DNA from: Takakia lepidozioides
Lineage: Eukaryota; Streptophyta; Takakiopsida; Takakiales; Takakiaceae
Reading direction: 5' to 3'
Assembly: GCA_030704615.1 (NCBI GenBank)
Contig: CM060731.1
Span: forward strand, 4,154,001 to 4,218,000
DNA: 64,000 nucleotides
Made by a program: the position numbers and the translations under genes. This document shows positions 23,213 through 35,861 of this stretch, piece after piece; position 1 is the stretch's first letter, and every line of letters starts with the position of its first letter. The notes under the pieces are model-generated. The model had not been told where the DNA came from. It did not search any database and saw only the letters and a list, made by a program, of their open reading frames with translations.

Positions 23213-24775
23213 TGAACCTCAAAGTGTGTCAGATGCAATGAGGAGTGTGAACTCTTTACACTGGAAGGAAGCTATGGCATCTGAGTTTAAGTCTCTTCAG
23301 AATAATAAGACTTGGAGTCTTGTTCAACTTCCATCTGGACGGTAGTCTGTTGGCTACAAATGGATTTTCAAGGTTAAGTACAATGCAGATGGTTCTGTAG
23401 CAAGGTACAAATCGCGCTTGGTTGCAAAGGGTTTTTCGCAAATTGAAGGTAGTGATTACAATGAAACCTTCTCCTCTGTTGCACGGATGGAGTCAATTCG
23501 AGTGATTCTAGCGCTTGCTATTGTTAAAAATCTTGAGGTACATCAGATGGATGTATGTACAGTCTTTCTCAATGGAGATCTTATGGAAGAAATATGGACC
23601 AGCCGGAGGGATTTGCTGAAAAAGGGAAGGAGATGATGGTGTGTAAGCTCCTCAAGTCCTTGTATGGTTTGAAGCAATCCCCTAGGGCATAGAATGCTAA
23701 GATTGATGCATATTTCATGGCTGAAGAGTTTGAGAGGAGCTCTACTGATTATAGACTATAAGAGGGCTCATGGAAACTCTTTTGTGATCATAACACTGTA
23801 CGTTGATGATCTGATTTTGGTCTCTAATGACTTGGCTCTGTTGAAAAAGACAAAGAACGATATCTCAATGAAGTTTGAGATGGTGGATCTGAACGAGATC
23901 CAGTACTGCTTGGGGGTATCGGTAACTCGTGTTCGACAAGACCGAACGATTTACCTGAACCAACGTAAGTATCTTGAAGATATCTTAAGACGTTTTGGTA
24001 TGGCTGAAAGTATGCCGGTAAATATCCCGTTGTCCCAAATTGCAAACTCTCAAAGGAGATGAGTCCTAAGAGTGCTGCAGACTTGGAGACAATGAGAGAT
24101 GTTCCCTATCAGAGTGTTGTGGGAAGTCTCATGTATGCAATGGTCTATACTAGGCCAAATATTGCACAAGTAGTGGGGGTTGTAAGCCAATTTGTGGCTA
24201 ACCCTGGGCAACTCCATTGGGTTGCAGTAAAACGAATTTTTCGTTATCTAAGAGGCACACTAGACTATGGTTTGTGCTTGAGAAAGAACAATGATAATGT
24301 TCAGTTGGATCAAGTGGGTTCATATGGTATCTCAGATAGTGCTTGTAAAAGCACAGAACTATACGGCTATCGTGATGCAGATTGGGCTGGTAATGTTGAT
24401 GACCGTCACTCTACATCTAGCAAATGGAGCTGTAAGCTGGAGCAGCAAGAAGCAATCTACAATTGCTATGTCCTCGACTGAGGCAGAATATATGGGTGCA
24501 TATCAAGCTACAAGACAAGCTATGGTTATCATCATTTCTATCAAGTATTGGTCGTCCGTAGAGGGATACCATGGTCATACATGATGACAACCAATGGTAT
24601 ATTGCTTCTAAAAGAATCCAATGTTTCATGCTCGCACAAAGCATATTGAGATTCATCATCATTTGGTACGAGAGAAGACTGAAGTTGAAGTTTTCAAGCT
24701 TGTATATTGCAACACCAACAACATGGTTGCAGACATACTGACAAAATGGGCTTAGTGCTGAAAAGCTTGAACGCT
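23213..24775 (+). pseudogene. Copia reverse transcriptase and RNase H, interrupted
   Basis: RT begins WKEAMASEF, GYKWIFKVKYNADGS and LVAKGFSQ. The catalytic YVDDL box is at about 23800-23814 after a frame change near 23640-23760. The RNase H region has SLMYAMVYTRPNIA, RYLRGTLDYGL, DADWAGN and SSTEAEY, with another frame change near 24450. Stops at about 23343 (TAG where Gln or Lys is expected), 23691 and 24060 also break it. The order after integrase confirms Copia rather than Gypsy. The enzyme would copy element RNA to DNA in virus-like particles, but it is non-functional here. Confidence 0.9.
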
Positions 24776-24819
24776 TTCGAGGCTTGATGGGAGTAGTTAA
24801 GTGCTTCACTTGGTAACTT

Positions 24820-24831
24820 GTTGAGTGGGAG
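24820..24831 (+). other. Copia polypurine tract
   Basis: TTGAGTGGGAG immediately precedes the 3' LTR, the expected place for plus-strand priming. Confidence 0.7.
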
Positions 24832-25193
24832 TGTTGGAAATCAACTCCTGATCAAGTTATTACTACCTAGAGTTACTGTGACGACAAGTCAGGCTTCCAT
24901 AATAGCAGTGCTGACAAGTCACAGTTAACAATAGAGATAAACCTCAGTTAGCTAAAAGATAGCTAAAAGTTAGCTTCAGTTATTAGTGACTAAGTCATTG
25001 TACCAGAATAACAGGTGGAGATAACTTAAGTAAAAACATGGAGTTATGCTATAGTTATCTCAGCTATTTCTGGATTAGACTTTGAGTATAGGGAGAGCTT
25101 GGAGGGTCGACACCTTGTTGTGGTCTTATGGTTGGGTGGAGAGTTCTCAGTAATTAGTTCATCTTTTACCTCTATTCTCTGTCGAATCCAACA
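24832..25193 (+). repeat. Copia 3' LTR
   Basis: 362 bp, collinear with the 5' LTR with scattered substitutions and short deletions, one of which removes part of the TATA box (about 25088). It is followed by the CCATC duplication at 25194-25198. Confidence 0.93.
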
Positions 25194-25198
25194 CCATC

Positions 25199-26495
25199 CA
25201 CCTAGATCTTCAAGAGATCTCATCCATCCACCGTGGGAAAGAACGAAGAACAAAGAACCCTCTCTTATAGAGAGAGCAAGTCCCCCGGGCCCACCTTGGT
25301 GCTCGAGTCCTAGAGTGCATGGGGCTACGCCCTCGGACTACTCCCTACGCCCCTACGCCTATGAGGGGGGTTTTCCGTTTTTCCCTATGTAGGTATACGT
25401 ATACAGAATAAAGGCCATATTTTTTCCTTTCTATTTAAGGGGGAAAATAGAAATTCTCGGAGAAAAGGATCCGAGTCCCTTACGTGTGGCAAGAAGCAAG
25501 TGGATGAAGGAAGCGGACTCCTGGGTCCAGTGTGCAAAACACCGAAATCCCGGCAGCGCGAAGCGATGATTGGACGATCGGACGACAGCAAGAAGGGCGG
25601 CATCATTCCCCGAGGAAGCGCGATGGAGGCGTCCGCTTTGACTGCCCGCGCCTGTGGTGGCGCCACGCGCCCAGCAGTGCGCGGCCTGCACTGCTTGCCA
25701 CCGTCGTCGTCCTCCCTTTTTTGGGGTGGCTTTTGCATGTTGCGCGGGCAGAGGCTTTGGCGCTTGGTTTCATTGAGAAGCTTCCTGTCGAGTGTTCTAT
25801 TCCGACATTTTTGGGAATATGATTAGGCAGGCTGAATAGAATAAGAGGGAAGAGGTGATGCAGAGTCACGCTGGGGATATCCTTTCCCACGAGTAGCAGG
25901 AGTCTAATGTTCTGCTCTCGAGTCCGTGTCCTGCCTCTGTCCTAAAGGGATGCCTTGCTTTCATCGCTGAACTGCGTGAATTTTGGTGTCAAGAAGGGTA
26001 AGATACAGTTATGGATCGCTCGCAGGTCACGCATATCTTGCTTCGAATAATGTTTAGTACAGAAGATCCTTACGGTTTTTATCAAGTTGTTGTGAAAGGT
26101 CTGTTGAGGAAAAAGGTTATTCTCTGATTCTTACTCTGTGGTCACTCCTGCAAGCGGATCTGTATTCCGTTGCCTCAATTCTCTGTTCGACTGTTGGGGA
26201 TCCAATTTGCATTCGGAGTTTGGGCGGGAAGTTCTTCCTGAGAACATCTTCACTTGAAGAAGATTCTTGAGTGGTCATAATGAAGAAGATTGGTTGTTTT
26301 TATAACGTCCACTTTTCCCCTCCTACCGTTCCAATTCTCTAGAGTGAAAATCAAAGAGTGACTAGCGTGCGTGCCCCTTACTGGAAAATTATTCTGAAGA
26401 ATTGGGGAGGTTTCGAGTTTGGATACAAATCTTTCTCAAATTGGTTTTGGCGGTTTTCCGGAACGTACCGCACACAGAGGAGGGAAACCAAGCAG
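25199..26495 (+). promoter_or_regulatory. Upstream region and 5' UTR of the CNNM gene
   Basis: No credible coding region. GC content rises toward 25500-25700, and TATTTAAG at about 25431-25438 could be a TATA element. The Copia insertion ends at 25193, so any promoter sequence beyond that has been displaced by 4.9 kb. The transcription start is not determined. Confidence 0.35.
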
Positions 26496-29400
26496 ATGGC
26501 ACACCATTCCTGCTGCGGTGTAACATTTTGGCTCTATCTTCTCATAATATTGGGATTGGTGCTATTTGCGGGCTTGATGTCGGGGCTCACATTGGGCCTC
26601 ATGTCTTTGGGACTCGTGGACCTTGAAGTTCTTCGAAAATCAGGCACTGTTTCGGACCGCAAGCATGCTGGTTTGCCTCCTTTTCCAGTCTACTTCTATC
26701 TTATATGCACACCTGCCACTGTTCTTCTTCCACGCTCTTTCTTTGTCTTTTGGCTATGAACAAATATAGCGTGATATAGTGGAGAAAGTTGTTTACGTCA
26801 CTAATTTACCCTTCAAAAAACATTCACTAGGTACCTTAAACCCCAAGAGGCTAGCTGTTCTGCCCCACTTTCTGTCTCTCTTTCGTCATGTCATAGGCAC
26901 ATTATAACGAGGTAATGTGCATGTTGTCTCTTAGTTATAGGAAAGATGAGAAAAACTGGCGGGTTGGTGGGAGTCACTGACTGCATCTTGCATCTTACAG
27001 CTAATTTTACAGGACTTGAATTCCTACTTGACTGGTTGGGGTTGAATTTGTCCAGAAAAAATATTACCCGTGGTGAAGAACCAGCATTTGCTGCTGTGTA
27101 CCCTGTTGATAGGGAATTCGCTCGCCATGGAGGTATGCTGAGCATGAAATTCTAATTGATTTTCGCCTACAAGGGCAGAGAGTAAATTTAACTACAACCT
27201 TGTGTTCTTTATTGCTGCTGAAGTTTCTGTAGAGCATTGTGTACAGTGTGCACAATCAAATTTTGCATGGAAGATCCACATAGATTTAATGGAGTGTAAT
27301 TACTTTTTAGCACCCCTGCACTTGTCGGCAAGTTTGTATTTGAAGCATTTACGCCTTGTGCATAAAGGTTCTTGGTTATTAGCTTTGATCACTTGATGTG
27401 CAGGCACTTCCCATATTTTTGGATTCATTGGTTAATGCTTGGAGTGCTGTCCTCATCTCAGTTACCTTGATTCTCTTGTTTGGAGAGGTAAGTAATGGTC
27501 TCGTTGCTCACAAGTGCTCTTATCATATGAGGCAATATACATTGAAAGCTTGAGAGATAAAGATAACTAAATGAGGGGAATAATAAGTATATAGAGTGTG
27601 TGGTGACTCGATACTGGCTTTTAGTCCGTATACACATCGTCCATGCAAAGAGGTTATGAATGTAAATTTCATTAAAGTTGTTGGCTAAGGTTCGAGATCC
27701 TACTCCTTGGTTGATAGCTTGAACAACCATCCTAATCAGATGGATTAAAAAATATAGCCCTAATTACAATGCACAGTTTAGCCCGTGAAGGGCTTATGCA
27801 GACCTGGGAGAGGGTGGGGAGTCATTGAGGCACAGTAAGTGCCTTAATGATGATATCAGAATTTTGATCTAAGTATGTGTCTAAAGCCTGCAGAATACCG
27901 AAGGTTACATTCCAAGCAGACGACAAGTTTCTATTTTCTAGGAGACACATAGTTGTCTGGCAGTCACTGTGGCAGGACCGTGCTACAGTCCTGAATTAAG
28001 TTTCATCAAATGTCAGTCATCTAGTATGATGCTGCTCTGGACAGGCAACAATGTCTGTCTATTGTTTTGTTGCATAGGTGCTCATTGGTGCGGTAGTATT
28101 CTTGCCTGGTCTAACAAAGCACTTGTGTATGAGTTCAGATCATCCCTCAGGCAGTTTGTTCTCGATATGGCTTGGCTGTTGGGGCAGCCATGACACCAGT
28201 GGTTCGTGTGCTTGTTATACTTTTCTCACCAGTTGCCTATCCTATTAGCATGGTATGACACTTTTACTTTCCGTTCCTATTCCTGCCATTGCAACCCGAT
28301 TTTTTTGCAGTCCAGGGGTTCATTTGTAGTATAGATATTCTTGGAAGTTACTCCATATGCATGCAAACTGCCTGCTTAAGGGATTTGCAAAATGCATCAA
28401 TGCTTGGCTGCAGGTGTAGAAGCATGGTCCTTCCCAATGAAGTACATGCCTCTACAAGCATATTGCATAGTAAACTTTCAGGTAAACTTAGGTCAAAGTT
28501 GCTGATCTGCCTCCAGGCCTCCCTCAAATAAATAGTCCATGATTCATTGAAACTGCACTGAGCAATTGATCTGGATCCCAAAGGGCCTTGTATGCATAGA
28601 CACACATGCCTCTCCACCACTTTACCTTCCAAGCTCTTCTTTTCCATTCTGTCTTTGTTTCTTTATTCCAACATTTTGCTATTGATGGTGCAGCTACTGG
28701 ACAAGATTCTAGGAAGAGGCCATGTGGCACTTTTCCGCCGGGCTGAACTCAAGACACTCGTAAACATGCATGGGAATGAGGTGAGCTCTCTTTCTTGGTG
28801 AGTTGGCTATAATCTGGAAGGTGTCCCTCCTCCAGTGTTTATGAATTCAAAAGTTAGGATGACAATCAACATTACCCAAATCTACACATACCTGTGCTTG
28901 ACTTCAAATCAAACATCAGGGAAAGGAGCGTGGAAAGAGTATTTAGTAAATGACAAAGATAAGGCTGTTAATATTCTCCACTGCAGGGCAGGCTATGAAG
29001 GTTGCTTACATTTCTAAAGTATATTTCTTCATGGTCTTCATCTTGACTGAATGGTAGTCTACAAGAAGCTTCTAGATGTCTAGTGTATCTATAGGTGTGT
29101 AGCAACAAGACTCGTGATGAGGCAATTGAGTGGCTGGTGAAAATTGTAAACGAGGTTACATTTACTAGTCCCACCATGTATCCATTTATGCAGGCTGGTA
29201 AAGGTGGGGAGTTGACGCACGATGAGACGACAATTATTGCTGGGGCTCTGGAGCTGACAGAGAAAACAGCAGCCCAAGCAATGACTCCCATCAGCTCTGT
29301 TTTTTCGTTAGATGTGAATGCGAAACTGGACCTGTATGTACTATGTTCATGTTTCTTGAAGGGTTTGGTTGTCTATAACTGAAGGTCAGGAGATGTTGGG

Positions 29401-32400
29401 TTAAGTTTCATTGTGTTTCCCTGCCCCATTTATTAGTTTATTTCCTCACTGAGTTTAAGCTTTGGAGATGCCATTGGGAACCTTCCCCTTACAGAAGTGT
29501 AGATTTCCATATCCAGAACCAGCCAATTTCGCCCCGGACACAGAATATTTAGTAGCTTGAAATTTTGGCAATGACAACATCACTAGTTTTGCAGTTATCT
29601 AAGTCAGGCCTTTCCAACATATTGTGAAGAATCAAAACTGCACATGTAGGGTAGTATTTAGAGTCTTCCAGTTTTTCCAGCTTGGTGAAAGTGGCCAACT
29701 ATTGTATCAGGGAACCCAAAGGAATGCGGGACCAAAAATCACTCTTCAACAGACATGGAACATTTACATCCAAAAGTTGTGGTGGTCCAAGTCAGCTCCT
29801 TCATCCTGTGACTTTAAAGTGCAAGATGTCATTGTCCATGATCAATGGATCAAGAACACAAGGCTGGAGATCAATAGGTTATCAGTTTTGTTCATGGAAA
29901 GAGTAAACCAATGTGTCACAAGTGTGTGCACAGTTACCTCCATTCTGTTTCCTAATGCGTCTGGATAATTGACATGCCCCATCTTTACCGAAGCTTTCAT
30001 GACCTTGTTGTTCGGGGCATCCCTGTCAGGGCCTCTAGGGTCACAAATGGCATGGCATGTCTGGGAGCTACACAAGTTCCTAGCTGGTGGATAGCAAGGG
30101 ATGAAGCAAGAAGGATCTAATTAGTTCCCCTATTTTGATAAATTCCATATCTGCCACAAACTTGATTTGTGACAGGTTTTCAGCAAACTCATCATATAGG
30201 TACACTGATATCTCTCAATTTATTAGGTCTTACATGGAAGAATCCATCACTTGTGCTTGGCTTCATGCTGGCTTGTAGCTTGTCTTATCTGTGGTCTGTG
30301 TCTCATACCAAACCTATAGGTGTATTATTGTCTGCATGGATAGGTTGGTTTTTGACTCCTGGTGGCGCATGTTTCAGTGAAACCATGAATTTGATAATGG
30401 CGATAGGACACAGCCGGATTCCGGTCTATTCAGAATCTCCAACTAATATAATTGGTCTCGTTCTGGTCAGTGCCTTCTACTCAGCTTTCTTGCAAGTTTT
30501 CAAGTAGATGTAAAACCTGGGTAAGTCTCTTATGGTGGATTGACAGCTTGCAATAGAGATGACGAGCAGTGAGAGTAGAAATTTACCAAATTTGGCAATG
30601 AACAGTTACTACGCACCATAAATGATATTGCAGTTTTCGGCCCATGAAGTTGATGTGATAGCCATTTGCTTAGCAGGATTTTAAAGATGGGAAAATCCTA
30701 CTCCTTGCAAGCTTGTAGAGATAAATATAGTGCTGGTTGCCTTCTGCTGATGGTTGTTAATTTGCCAGGTTGTTGTGTGGTCACTACATTAGGCAAGATT
30801 CAGCTAATTGGTCTGCGCTTATCAGTGGCCTTTCATCTAAGTAAATATCTCAGGGTTTTACCATGTGACAGGTGAAGAATTTACTGACTTTGCGTCCTCA
30901 AGACGAGACACCTGTCAAAAATTGCACAATTCGAAAAATTCCTAGGTATCCATCTCTGGACCCTCCAACTAACTTCAAGCACGTTGAGCATGATGTGGTA
31001 GTATTCCTCCACATTTAATCATCTTACACATTTGCTATTTTCATAATCACCAAGTTGTGTTGGCGACTGGTGGACAGGGTAGCAGAAGCAATGCCTCTCT
31101 ATGACATTTTGAATGATTTTCAGAAGGGGCATAGCCATATGGCTGTGGTTGTCAAGTACAGCAAAGAGAAGGCCGATTCCTTATACGGCAATGGTGATAC
31201 CAAAGGGGATCAAAGACTAAGCTCTAGAAGGCAATCGGCATCCAAGTCCTTGCGTGGTACAAACTCTCTCTGTGCCCAACAGACCTGAATGGACACCAAA
31301 CAGATCAAACCCGGATGTCACTAGGCTGGGGGGCAGGGACTTGACGAGATTGTCAGAGCGTTTATTTTGGTTTTTAGAGCTCGTTAGGAACTTCCTTTTG
31401 GGCCCATGAGGCCCTCCGGGCCATGCTCCAGTGGATGTGCCATTTCTCTTCCTCCATTTCCTTTCCTCCTCTTCTCACAATTGGACATATTACATTTTGC
31501 TCACATTCTGCATACCTCTTTTTGGCTACAGCTGTTGGTGCCTACAAATTCTTGGCACTTGATATTCCAGAAGGAGACGACCGTAAAGATGGAATGACTG
31601 AAAATTATTCACCTCAGAGAAGGCTGCCAGAAATAGGTGTGTTTATTGACAATGGCGGCCCTCTGCCAACTGACATCAAGTCAGGGAAATCAACCATACC
31701 CCTGTCTGTTTCTATACCTGTTGTTCGAATAAACGAGGATGGAGAGGGTGGCTTGTTACACAGTCAGCGCAGTAAGAAGTGGGAACATACTGGAACTGGC
31801 AATGTGTTAGAAATAAGGGAGGAATCACTGCCAAGCTTTCCGAATGATGAGGAGGTTGTGGGTATAATAACCATGGAGGACCTAATCGAGGAGCTCTTAC
31901 AGGTTGGTTCTCTCCCACTGTGCTCTTTACCGGTTGTCTCTGTGAATGTGAGGAAACAAGAGTGAAGTCCTGGACTTTCATGGAGCTCTCACTATCTCCT
32001 GGAACTGGGCTCGGTTTTTGTACCCACAGCCTGCATGATTCTCTCTCTACTGATTTAATTGAAGTGGCACAATTTACCTTGACTCCAGCTGACGTTTGAC
32101 TAAACTCCCCGTGAAATTGTCAATGAATCTAAAAAGTCCCAGGGACACTAGGTCTGGTCTTCACCATGCATTTTTACAAATGTGTCCTTTCAAAATGTGG
32201 TCTTTTCTTCACCATGCATTTTACAAATGTGTCATTTCAAAATAGAAGTTAGTTGAGGACTGCAGGGTTCATGTGAGTGCATGATTGATGGCTTCTCTGT
32301 TTTTTGTAGGCATCTTGTCCAGTGGAAGTGTTTGGTGCATGTTTGCTTCTCAAATTTATGCTGTGAATTATCAAATAGGGATAATACCAGAGTTGGTCAA

Positions 32401-33523
32401 GACCCTAATTGGCCACGTGTGCTTGGTTACCTTTTTTTAATTTTCACCTATTTGCTTACAATACTTTTATCCTCCATGCTAGGAATTCTACTTATGGTTG
32501 CTTGTATCAGGAGGAAATTTTGGATGAGACGGATGAGTACATTGATGTTCACAACAAGTAAGTTTCAAGTCCTCTTTTTAAGATCGTCAGTCCAATCACT
32601 TTAGGATCCTCTCTACATACAGCATATCAGAGGAAAGTAAAGTGGACCTTACTTTAAAGGAAACTTGAAGTTCTGAAGACAAACATTTTCAAGCTCTGGA
32701 ATCTAGCTCACGGAAACTTGCTACATGTAATTGATGGTATTCACATCGTCGCAAGACGAGAGAAAGTGAACACTGATGGCATCAAATTCCAGCCATACAT
32801 TACAAGTGTCATTTTGGCTTTGGTGTAGATCAAATCATAGAGGAAGGCACCACCAAAACAGAATTTAAGAAAGTATTTGTTTCTACATCAGTATGTTGGT
32901 GTTTGATTTGCTTACATACCGGATAATGTACATGCTAATCAAGTTCAGCATTTGACATTAGGTGGCGGCATTTCCACAAGTCATTTTCAGCTGTTGGATA
33001 TCTACCAGCCTTAGCACTTGTAGTCTCGTCGGTCTTTTTGTCTTCCCCACCTTCGTTGGTCTATAAGAAAGCCCTAGAACCTAACTGTCCTGTAATCTTA
33101 ACCATCTGTAGTTGTTGCTCCCGTCAAAATTGGGAGGTAATAATAGTGTTAATCATTGTTCAGTCAGTCTTGATCAATTCGTCCGATGATGTGAAAATCC
33201 GCATTCCTGTTAACTTTGATATCTGTTGGCATACTAACAGGATTAGGGTGAATTTGTTACCACCTGGGGGAAGGTCACCATTGTCTCCGAGAAAACATCC
33301 TCTTTCACCAGCAGCTGCATCGCCACTGAGATTGAATGTCCTAGCACCTCTACAAGAATCACCATCCGCTTCTCCCCACCTCACCTCTTCAGGTTCTACC
33401 GGGACTTCCGTGCCCTCTACCTCATCACCCTCCTTAACTGGGCCTTCAGACGCCCACAGCCAGCCACATCAAAATATTTCTCAGAATGTAAGTGATGCTT
33501 TATGCCGACAACACCTTCCTTAA
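26496..33523 (+). CDS. CNNM/DUF21 transmembrane protein with CBS domains (plant MGR/CBSDUF family), 12 exons, intact
   Basis: Exons: 26496-26670, 27056-27132, 27404-27487, 28139-28252, 28694-28780, 29194-29333, 30378-30465, 30872-30945, 31078-31256, 31571-31902, 32511-32557, 33241-33523. All borders are GT/AG and phases agree, giving 559 aa with no internal stop. The N-terminal DUF21 part has membrane segments ([67 protein letters not shown]). A CBS pair follows ([65 protein letters not shown]). The tail is Ser/Pro-rich (about 90 aa). Plant relatives are tied to Mg2+ release or efflux across membranes, and the same role is plausible here. Exon 2 is short and is hidden in another frame of a longer ORF. 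Symbol left empty because the paralogue is unknown. Confidence 0.93.
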
Positions 33524-34611
33524 CATCAAAAGCTGTAGTACTCTGTGTGTATAGTTTTGGTCGGACGGAAGGGAGGTTGGAGGGGTGGGTACACAGTCAG
33601 TTGAATGAAGTTCTAGATTTGACCTTATTGGCTCTATTATGTAAGTATTTGAGAATTCTAGACGTGACACTCTTTAAGTTGATACCCGTTTAAATCTCTG
33701 CTCATAAACTATGGGCATTTGCTTGTGTCATTGAAACTGATGTTAAGAATGTGGAAAGCAATGCATAGATTTGCAAAAGCTAGGGAAAGGAATGGTATTT
33801 TGAGAGATGTTGCTAACCAAAGACTAAGTTGAAGAAATCCTTCTAAATTTGCTAAAGATAGAAACAACTTGACAAACCCTTGTGGATATTTAGGTTCCTG
33901 CTTTACCACCTCTCTTCGATGTGGGCATGACTCTGTGTATGATTTGACAGGCAGGATTTGGAGGTGAGAGTGGGAGTATAGGATATAGTTGAAATATGCT
34001 GGTAGTGGGAGGCCTAACATTTCCCTGCTTGTGATGTGTATGATAACTGCAGGGCATTGTCCTGAAGCATACTGATTTGAAGGAGCCTCCGGATAGATAA
34101 CACATACACACCATACAGATGTTGCATTCATAATCCTTGAAATAGCTTAGAAATACTCATACTGTTCCAAGTACTGTTGTTCCAACAAGGCCAGGCAAGG
34201 TTGATGATGTGAATAACATATAAACTATGGACGAATTGAATATGGTTAACTCGTTTTGCTATCCAGAAGTTTTTCAATAGTAAGAAGCCCTTTGAGTTGA
34301 AGAGGCTCAATATGTTGCAGATGCTATGTCTTGTCTTTCATGGTCCTACCTGACGCAGGGGCATGAGATTCCAACTCAGCTATGATTCTGGGGATGTGCC
34401 AAGACCTAGATTTGGTCGTTGTTTTCTCTTAGCATTGACGTAGATGGCTGTTGAAGGTGGTGGTTTTGTTCGAGATTTCTCAGGAGATCCGAAACATAGC
34501 CAAGCGGAGGCAAAGGGGAGTCCACTAGCCCTATTGACGAACCACCCAATACCAACGGTTATTTGATGATAACCACCAGTTATTTAAGTTTTTCCCTAGT
34601 AGCTGAAACCA
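33524..34611. other. 3' flank of the CNNM gene, no gene recognised
   Basis: Includes the 3' UTR of the CNNM gene, with no clear polyadenylation site. ORFs at 33709-34131 and 33890-34114 on the minus strand have no recognisable content. Confidence 0.3.
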
Positions 34612-34636
34612 TAGGTTATATCTAGTGATAAAAAAT
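34612..34636 (+). repeat. 25-bp word repeated at 49141-49165
   Basis: A 25-bp AT-rich sequence beginning TAGGTTATATCTAGTG occurs identically and in the same orientation at 49141-49165. In both places a TAACCACMRGTTATT-like word is nearby. It probably marks a shared small repeat family. Confidence 0.5.
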
Positions 34637-34749
34637 AAATCTTGCACGAGGTTGTCCTGAAGGTCGACAAGATAAAGGCGATTGGATTGGCCAATGAGAA
34701 GGGCGGGCTGGGCTGCTGAAATGCGTGAATATTGAGGACACGTGTAGCG

Positions 34750-35861
34750 GGTACCATAGAAACAGCAAGGGGGTTCTAGAGCCTTCAAGAAAGAAAGACG
34801 ACGAGGCGGCTCGCTCTACAACATTCCAAAAGGACGATCTCGAAAGGTCGTGACGACGCTGCAGGAGTTGTGCCAGGAGGGTGGTGGGGCGAGTGACTTG
34901 CTGAGCGTAGATTGTGGTGGGCCAGCAACTTGCTGCTGTAACGTACGATGGTGGGGCCCACTGAATGAGTTGCGGCTGCTGGATCAGGAGGCTAGTGCCG
35001 GCTAGGGTGGGGTCGAGTGAGTTGCTTGGGGCACAGGTGTGGAAGCATGGCTGCATAGGTCGGAGCAAATGAGATCCAACGTGATACGGTATAACTAAAA
35101 AATGCCGCAGATGAAAGTAGTGGCTAGGGAGAGAACAAAAGAAAAATGCAAGACCAATGAGAAATATCTGGAAGCTAGTGTTTGTTACCATTGGTGTCGG
35201 TGCAGCAGATATAGACATCCCATGCTTACAGAAGATGGAAAATTTCCGTGTCGGCATCTCCGGATTGTTTGCATTGGATTGTTTGCATTGGAGAAGGATG
35301 ACACTTTCACCTTCACTTGCAAATGGTTTGCACGGTATATGTTTCCAGCTTGTTGATGTTAAACAAGCTCATCAAAAAACAACTTGGATGGGACAGTGAT
35401 CTCAAAGTTGTGTTTCCGGGACATGTAGTACATTGCAAAGCGCTTCGTGGAAAAGGTCTTTACACTTTTATTGGGATGGTTGGTTACTGTTTGAAGAATA
35501 TCGACAAACCTGGTTTCAAATTTGTGCATCGCAATGTTAGTTCCGAACAGATGAAGAGTGGGCTTGATGAGTATGTCAAGTAACACGCATCATCAATTAA
35601 AAACCAAATGTGTCTCACACATCAAAATTTACTGGAGCGCGCACAAATGTGGTCAAAGCACAAAATGGGAAGGCAATTTGGTACCGCCTTGCCCAGTGTT
35701 CTCTTCAACATGTTGAAATCAGGTCAATTTTATCCTACATCATCTTGGGTTGTTTCGTTTAAAAATACCGGCATGGATTTAAATAGAGCTCAATCGATCT
35801 TAAAGGCAATGATCGAGCCGCATGTGTTAGAAATGGTAGACGTAGTACGGATTGTTTTTTA
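34750..35861 (+). pseudogene. HUH-endonuclease Rep gene relic (Replitron/rolling-circle type)
   Basis: The recognisable part starts near 35170 (VFVTIGVGAADI, then FRVGISGLFALE). A 14-bp tandem duplication (GGATTGTTTGCATT twice, 35264-35291) and one more shift change frame. The frame from about 35302 then reads HFHLHLQMVCTVYV, a classical HUH metal-binding motif, and continues through GLYTFIGMVGYCLKN, where YCLK fits the catalytic Tyr motif (YxxK). After a TAA at 35581-35583 the same frame continues to 35861 (QNLLERAQMWSKHK, SVLFNMLKSGQFYPTSSW). This order matches HUH Rep proteins that nick and ligate DNA in rolling-circle transposition. No helicase domain is seen nearby. 34750-35100 has an open frame that may be the N-terminus. 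It is broken, so inactive here. The exact family needs a profile search. Confidence 0.55.

Larger units (their letters stand above)
20330..25193 (+). mobile_element. Ty1/Copia LTR retrotransposon, full length, inactivated
   Basis: Two LTRs (20330-20699, 24832-25193) flank gag-pol sequence in the order gag, protease, integrase, RT, RNase H, which defines Copia. CCATC occurs directly before the 5' LTR (20325-20329) and after the 3' LTR (25194-25198), a perfect 5-bp target duplication. A primer-binding site follows the 5' LTR and a purine-rich tract precedes the 3' LTR. The coding region has several stops and frameshifts, so mobility would require proteins from other copies. Insertion was about 1.3 kb upstream of the CNNM start codon. 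Confidence 0.95.

Noticed and set aside
25385-25890. Overlapping ORFs of about 90-117 codons on both strands upstream of the CNNM gene
   Set aside because: GC-rich 5' flank gives long ORFs in several frames with no domain or consistent codon pattern.
27458-27730. Minus-strand ORF in a CNNM intron
   Set aside because: Intronic, no recognisable content; a B-box-like word nearby hints at a SINE but no full head could be defined.
33709-34131. 140-codon minus-strand ORF after the CNNM gene
   Set aside because: Leu/Ser-rich with no motif, adjoining a 3' UTR; not supportable as a gene.
34622-35257. 211-codon ORF on the minus strand
   Set aside because: It overlaps the Rep relic in antisense and has no recognisable motif; it is most likely a shadow ORF of the plus-strand sequence.
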